This document shows, one piece after another, positions 7,404-9,134 of a stretch of 9,134 nucleotides of DNA. Location of the stretch: assembly GCA_045643185.1 (NCBI GenBank), contig JAZUKH010000022.1:1-9134 (forward strand), given 5' to 3'. Every line of letters begins with the position of its first letter. The stretch's first letter is position 1. The position numbers were made by a program, and so were the translations under genes. The notes under the pieces were generated by a model. That model was not told where the DNA came from and made no database searches. It saw only the letters and a program-made list of their open reading frames with translations. Source of the DNA: RGIG464 sp045643185 (GTDB lineage: Bacteria > Myxococcota_A > Bradymonadia > UBA4248).

Positions 7404-7958
7404 ATGGCAGAAAAATTTGATCGCAGAGCCCTTTTTAATTGGATCGAGCAGAACGCCGGTCGCCTGCAGAACACTGTCGAAAAAGGCATTACAACGGCGA
7501 AAGGCGCGGCTCAAAAGGTTAACGAAAAAATCGATTCCAATCCAAAGACGAAAGCCATAAAGGATAAAGTCGTCGAAGTGGGTGGGAAAAGGATCGAACA
7601 GATCAAAGATGTTCGTATCGGCAAGACGCGTATTGGCGATATGCCCAATGCGGCGCAGAAACTCGCGGAACGTCAGCTGTATAAGATGATCAATCGCCTC
7701 AAGGAAACGGATCCGAACTTTGAATGGGGCAAATTTATGCCGGAACCTAATCGGCTTCCCGTTTTCGATGCATTTGAAGTGCTAGGATTGCCTTATGGTA
7801 CGCCTTTCGAGGAGGTCAAAAAGACCTATCGTGCGCTCATGCGTGAGAATCACCCTGACAAACATGCGGGTGACCCCGAAAAAGAAAAACTGGCCACTGA
7901 AAAGACTCAGGCTTTGACGGCTGCGTATGAGCTCATTTGTCAGCACTATGGCGTATAG
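7404..7958 (+). CDS. Small J-domain (DnaJ-like) protein
   Basis: The 184-residue product has a C-terminal J-domain (about residues 121-184): FDAFEVLGLPYGTPFEEVKK, then helix II YRALMREN, the HPD signature at 150-152, and a final helix TQALTAAYELICQHYGV. J-domains stimulate the ATPase of Hsp70 (DnaK) and bring it particular clients. The Gly/Phe and zinc-finger regions of true DnaJ are absent, so it is a class III (type C) J-protein rather than the housekeeping chaperone. The N-terminal 95 or so residues are Lys/Ala/Gly-rich and look amphipathic-helical (TVEKGITTAKGAAQKVNEKI), without a clear membrane segment. The ATG at 7404 is chosen because GGAG (7392-7395) lies 8 nt upstream. The longer TTG start at 7374 overlaps the previous gene and lacks such a site. 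It starts 20 nt after the upstream stop and 34 nt before the next gene, so it is probably co-transcribed with both. Confidence 0.9.
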   Translation: MAEKFDRRALFNWIEQNAGRLQNTVEKGITTAKGAAQKVNEKIDSNPKTKAIKDKVVEVGGKRIEQIKDVRIGKTRIGDMPNAAQKLAERQLYKMINRLKETDPNFEWGKFMPEPNRLPVFDAFEVLGLPYGTPFEEVKKTYRALMRENHPDKHAGDPEKEKLATEKTQALTAAYELICQHYGV

Positions 7959-7992
7959 GTTTTGACCTGACTGAATATAGGAAATTAAGTGT

Positions 7993-9000
7993 ATGCCCGG
8001 CATTGGCGTTATCAGCAATCGTAATGCGCGTTTGAACCGCCTTAATCCCGAACTGAAAGATCAGCTCGCGTTCGTCATCGGTAGCGATGGTGAAGTCAAT
8101 TCGACGTCGTCCCTCGATGATGTTTATAAGGCCATAGAACTGTTTCGTCGCATCGACATCGATATTATCGCAATCAGTGGTGGTGATGGCACGGCGCACC
8201 GTACCCTTGAGATCATTCTGGATGTCTATGGCAGTCAACGGGTTCCCCCCATTTTGTTGCTGCCGACAGGCACTCAGAACATGGTGCCGCGCTCGTTTGG
8301 CATCGACGGATCGGGGCTGGCTAATCTCCTGTTGGCTGTGGCGCGCTATCGTCACAACATTCCAATGCATTGCATTCGTCGAAACATGCTTCGTGTGAAT
8401 GGCCATGTGTCGTTTATGTTCGGTATTGGCGTCGCCGCACGTTTCATGAAAGCCTACTACGACGCGGGGGATACGACGCCAAAAGGCGCTGCGTCGATGC
8501 TCTCAAAGCTCGTTGCCGATGCCGCAGTCGATGGTGAGTTTTCTAAACAGCAGCTCGCTGCGATGGATTGCACACTCGTGATCGATGGTCAAAAAGTCGT
8601 CGAACATGCGCCGGTGCACACTTGTTTTGCTTCGTTTGTCGAACGCTTGCCGCTCCACTTTATGCTGTTTCCGAAAGCTGGTTGGGAAGCCGGTAAGTTC
8701 GAAGTGGCTTATTCGACGGCGAAACCGATCAAGATCGCAAAATATTTTCCGCAGATCCTTCGCGGTTCAACCGCCGATTTTGCCGATGTGCCGCGTACGC
8801 TGGCTCAGTCGCTCACGATCCAGTTAGGAGCGCCCGAACCCTATACGTTAGATGGCGAATTGTATGATCCGATCGATCATTTCGACATTTCTACCGGCCC
8901 AGATCTCGATTTCCTTGTGCCTGCACTCCAAGTTTCCGGAGAAGATAAGCATCATCGCTATACAAATGCTGGTCCCTGGGCAATGCGATATTTGCTGTGA
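7993..9000 (+). CDS. DAG-kinase catalytic-domain (YegS/DgkB-like) lipid kinase
   Basis: Members of this family use ATP to phosphorylate diacylglycerol, sphingoid bases or other lipids at the inner face of the membrane. The 335-residue length is about usual. The nucleotide-binding signature GGDGT is at residues 63-67, after the strand DIIAIS. The second motif, LPTGTQN (90-96), corresponds to the usual PxGTxN, and LDGE (286-289) is the late acidic motif. The N-terminus, GVISNRNARLNRLNPEL, replaces the common NPxSG motif, as in the deltaproteobacterial subgroup I recall. No membrane segment is visible. The ATG at 7993 has AGGAAA (7979-7984) 8 nt upstream. It is the last gene of the tight three-gene run and is followed after 23 nt by the second structured repeat. 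The substrate cannot be told from sequence. NAD kinase shares the fold and the GGDGT motif, but the LPTGTQN motif and C-terminal part favour a lipid kinase. Confidence 0.88.
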   Translation: MPGIGVISNRNARLNRLNPELKDQLAFVIGSDGEVNSTSSLDDVYKAIELFRRIDIDIIAISGGDGTAHRTLEIILDVYGSQRVPPILLLPTGTQNMVPRSFGIDGSGLANLLLAVARYRHNIPMHCIRRNMLRVNGHVSFMFGIGVAARFMKAYYDAGDTTPKGAASMLSKLVADAAVDGEFSKQQLAAMDCTLVIDGQKVVEHAPVHTCFASFVERLPLHFMLFPKAGWEAGKFEVAYSTAKPIKIAKYFPQILRGSTADFADVPRTLAQSLTIQLGAPEPYTLDGELYDPIDHFDISTGPDLDFLVPALQVSGEDKHHRYTNAGPWAMRYLL

Positions 9001-9023
9001 TCGTTTGATTTGTTTTTTTGGGG

Positions 9024-9116
9024 GGGGGAAGTCTCCCCCTACGCGGCTATTTCGTATTTCTGTAGAGACGTGTGGACCACGCGTCTCTACAGAAATACGA
9101 AATACGCCGCTACCCC
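9024..9116. repeat. Structured intergenic repeat, copy 2 (conserved ends, near-perfect palindromic core)
   Basis: The ends are identical to copy 1 (9024-9052 to 2069-2097; 9100-9116 to 2140-2156). The core differs completely in sequence but is a near-perfect palindrome centred on A9076: 9048-9075 pairs with 9077-9104, with only one GU pair (T9071-G9081). The outer part adds GCGGC/GCCGC (9043-9047 with 9106-9110) and TA/TA, with bulges at C9042 and C9105, exactly as in copy 1. The 5' hairpin GGGGGA-AGTC-TCCCCC is at 9024-9039, inside a longer G9 run (9020-9028) that follows a T7 tract (9013-9019 minus the final G). No T-run follows the stem. It lies just after the stop of the lipid-kinase gene. 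Confidence 0.88.
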
Positions 9117-9134
9117 TTCGCCTGGCAGGGCCTT

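Noticed and set aside
9117..9134. Right-edge sequence after the second repeat
   Set aside because: Only 18 nt remain; nothing can be assigned.

Overview
The window looks like a chromosomal stretch from a Gram-negative bacterium of the former Deltaproteobacteria (Myxococcota or Bradymonadales-like). This placement is inferred from family resemblance, not from a search. The clues are a secreted TPR protein ending in a WTFDGEFWRDEL motif, a PP2C phosphatase, a very long ATPase-like/TPR regulatory protein with a disordered acidic N-terminus, and a DAG-kinase-like enzyme of the subgroup I associate with myxobacterial relatives. All genes lie on the + strand, and base composition is roughly balanced. 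No transposase, phage gene, CRISPR array, tRNA or rRNA was seen.

Layout. (1) From the left edge to 2063 runs a secreted, TPR-like protein that lacks only its first codons. It carries eight tandem APEPVV repeats. (2) Just after its stop (2069-2157) sits a strongly structured intergenic repeat. (3) At 2330-3106 is a complete PP2C-type Ser/Thr phosphatase. It has its own candidate extended -10 promoter and a textbook intrinsic terminator at 3128-3166, so it is probably monocistronic. (4) A second candidate extended -10 promoter precedes a three-gene run with 20- and 34-nt gaps, probably an operon. It encodes a 1367-residue STAND-ATPase-like/TPR protein (3280-7383), a small protein with a C-terminal J-domain (7404-7958), and a DAG-kinase/YegS-like lipid kinase (7993-9000). 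(5) A second copy of the structured repeat (9024-9116) follows the last stop.

Two points stand out. The two intergenic repeats share identical outer ends (29 nt left, 17 nt right). Their centres are unrelated in sequence, yet each centre is a long palindrome, so the fold is kept while the sequence is not. Second, the large regulatory protein has the layout of a STAND-type signalling ATPase, but the positions expected for Walker A and Walker B carry neither a P-loop nor the acidic Walker B residues. It looks like a nucleotide-independent scaffold. With a PP2C phosphatase next door, and a J-protein and lipid kinase behind it, the region may be a small signalling module. That functional link is inference from gene order only.
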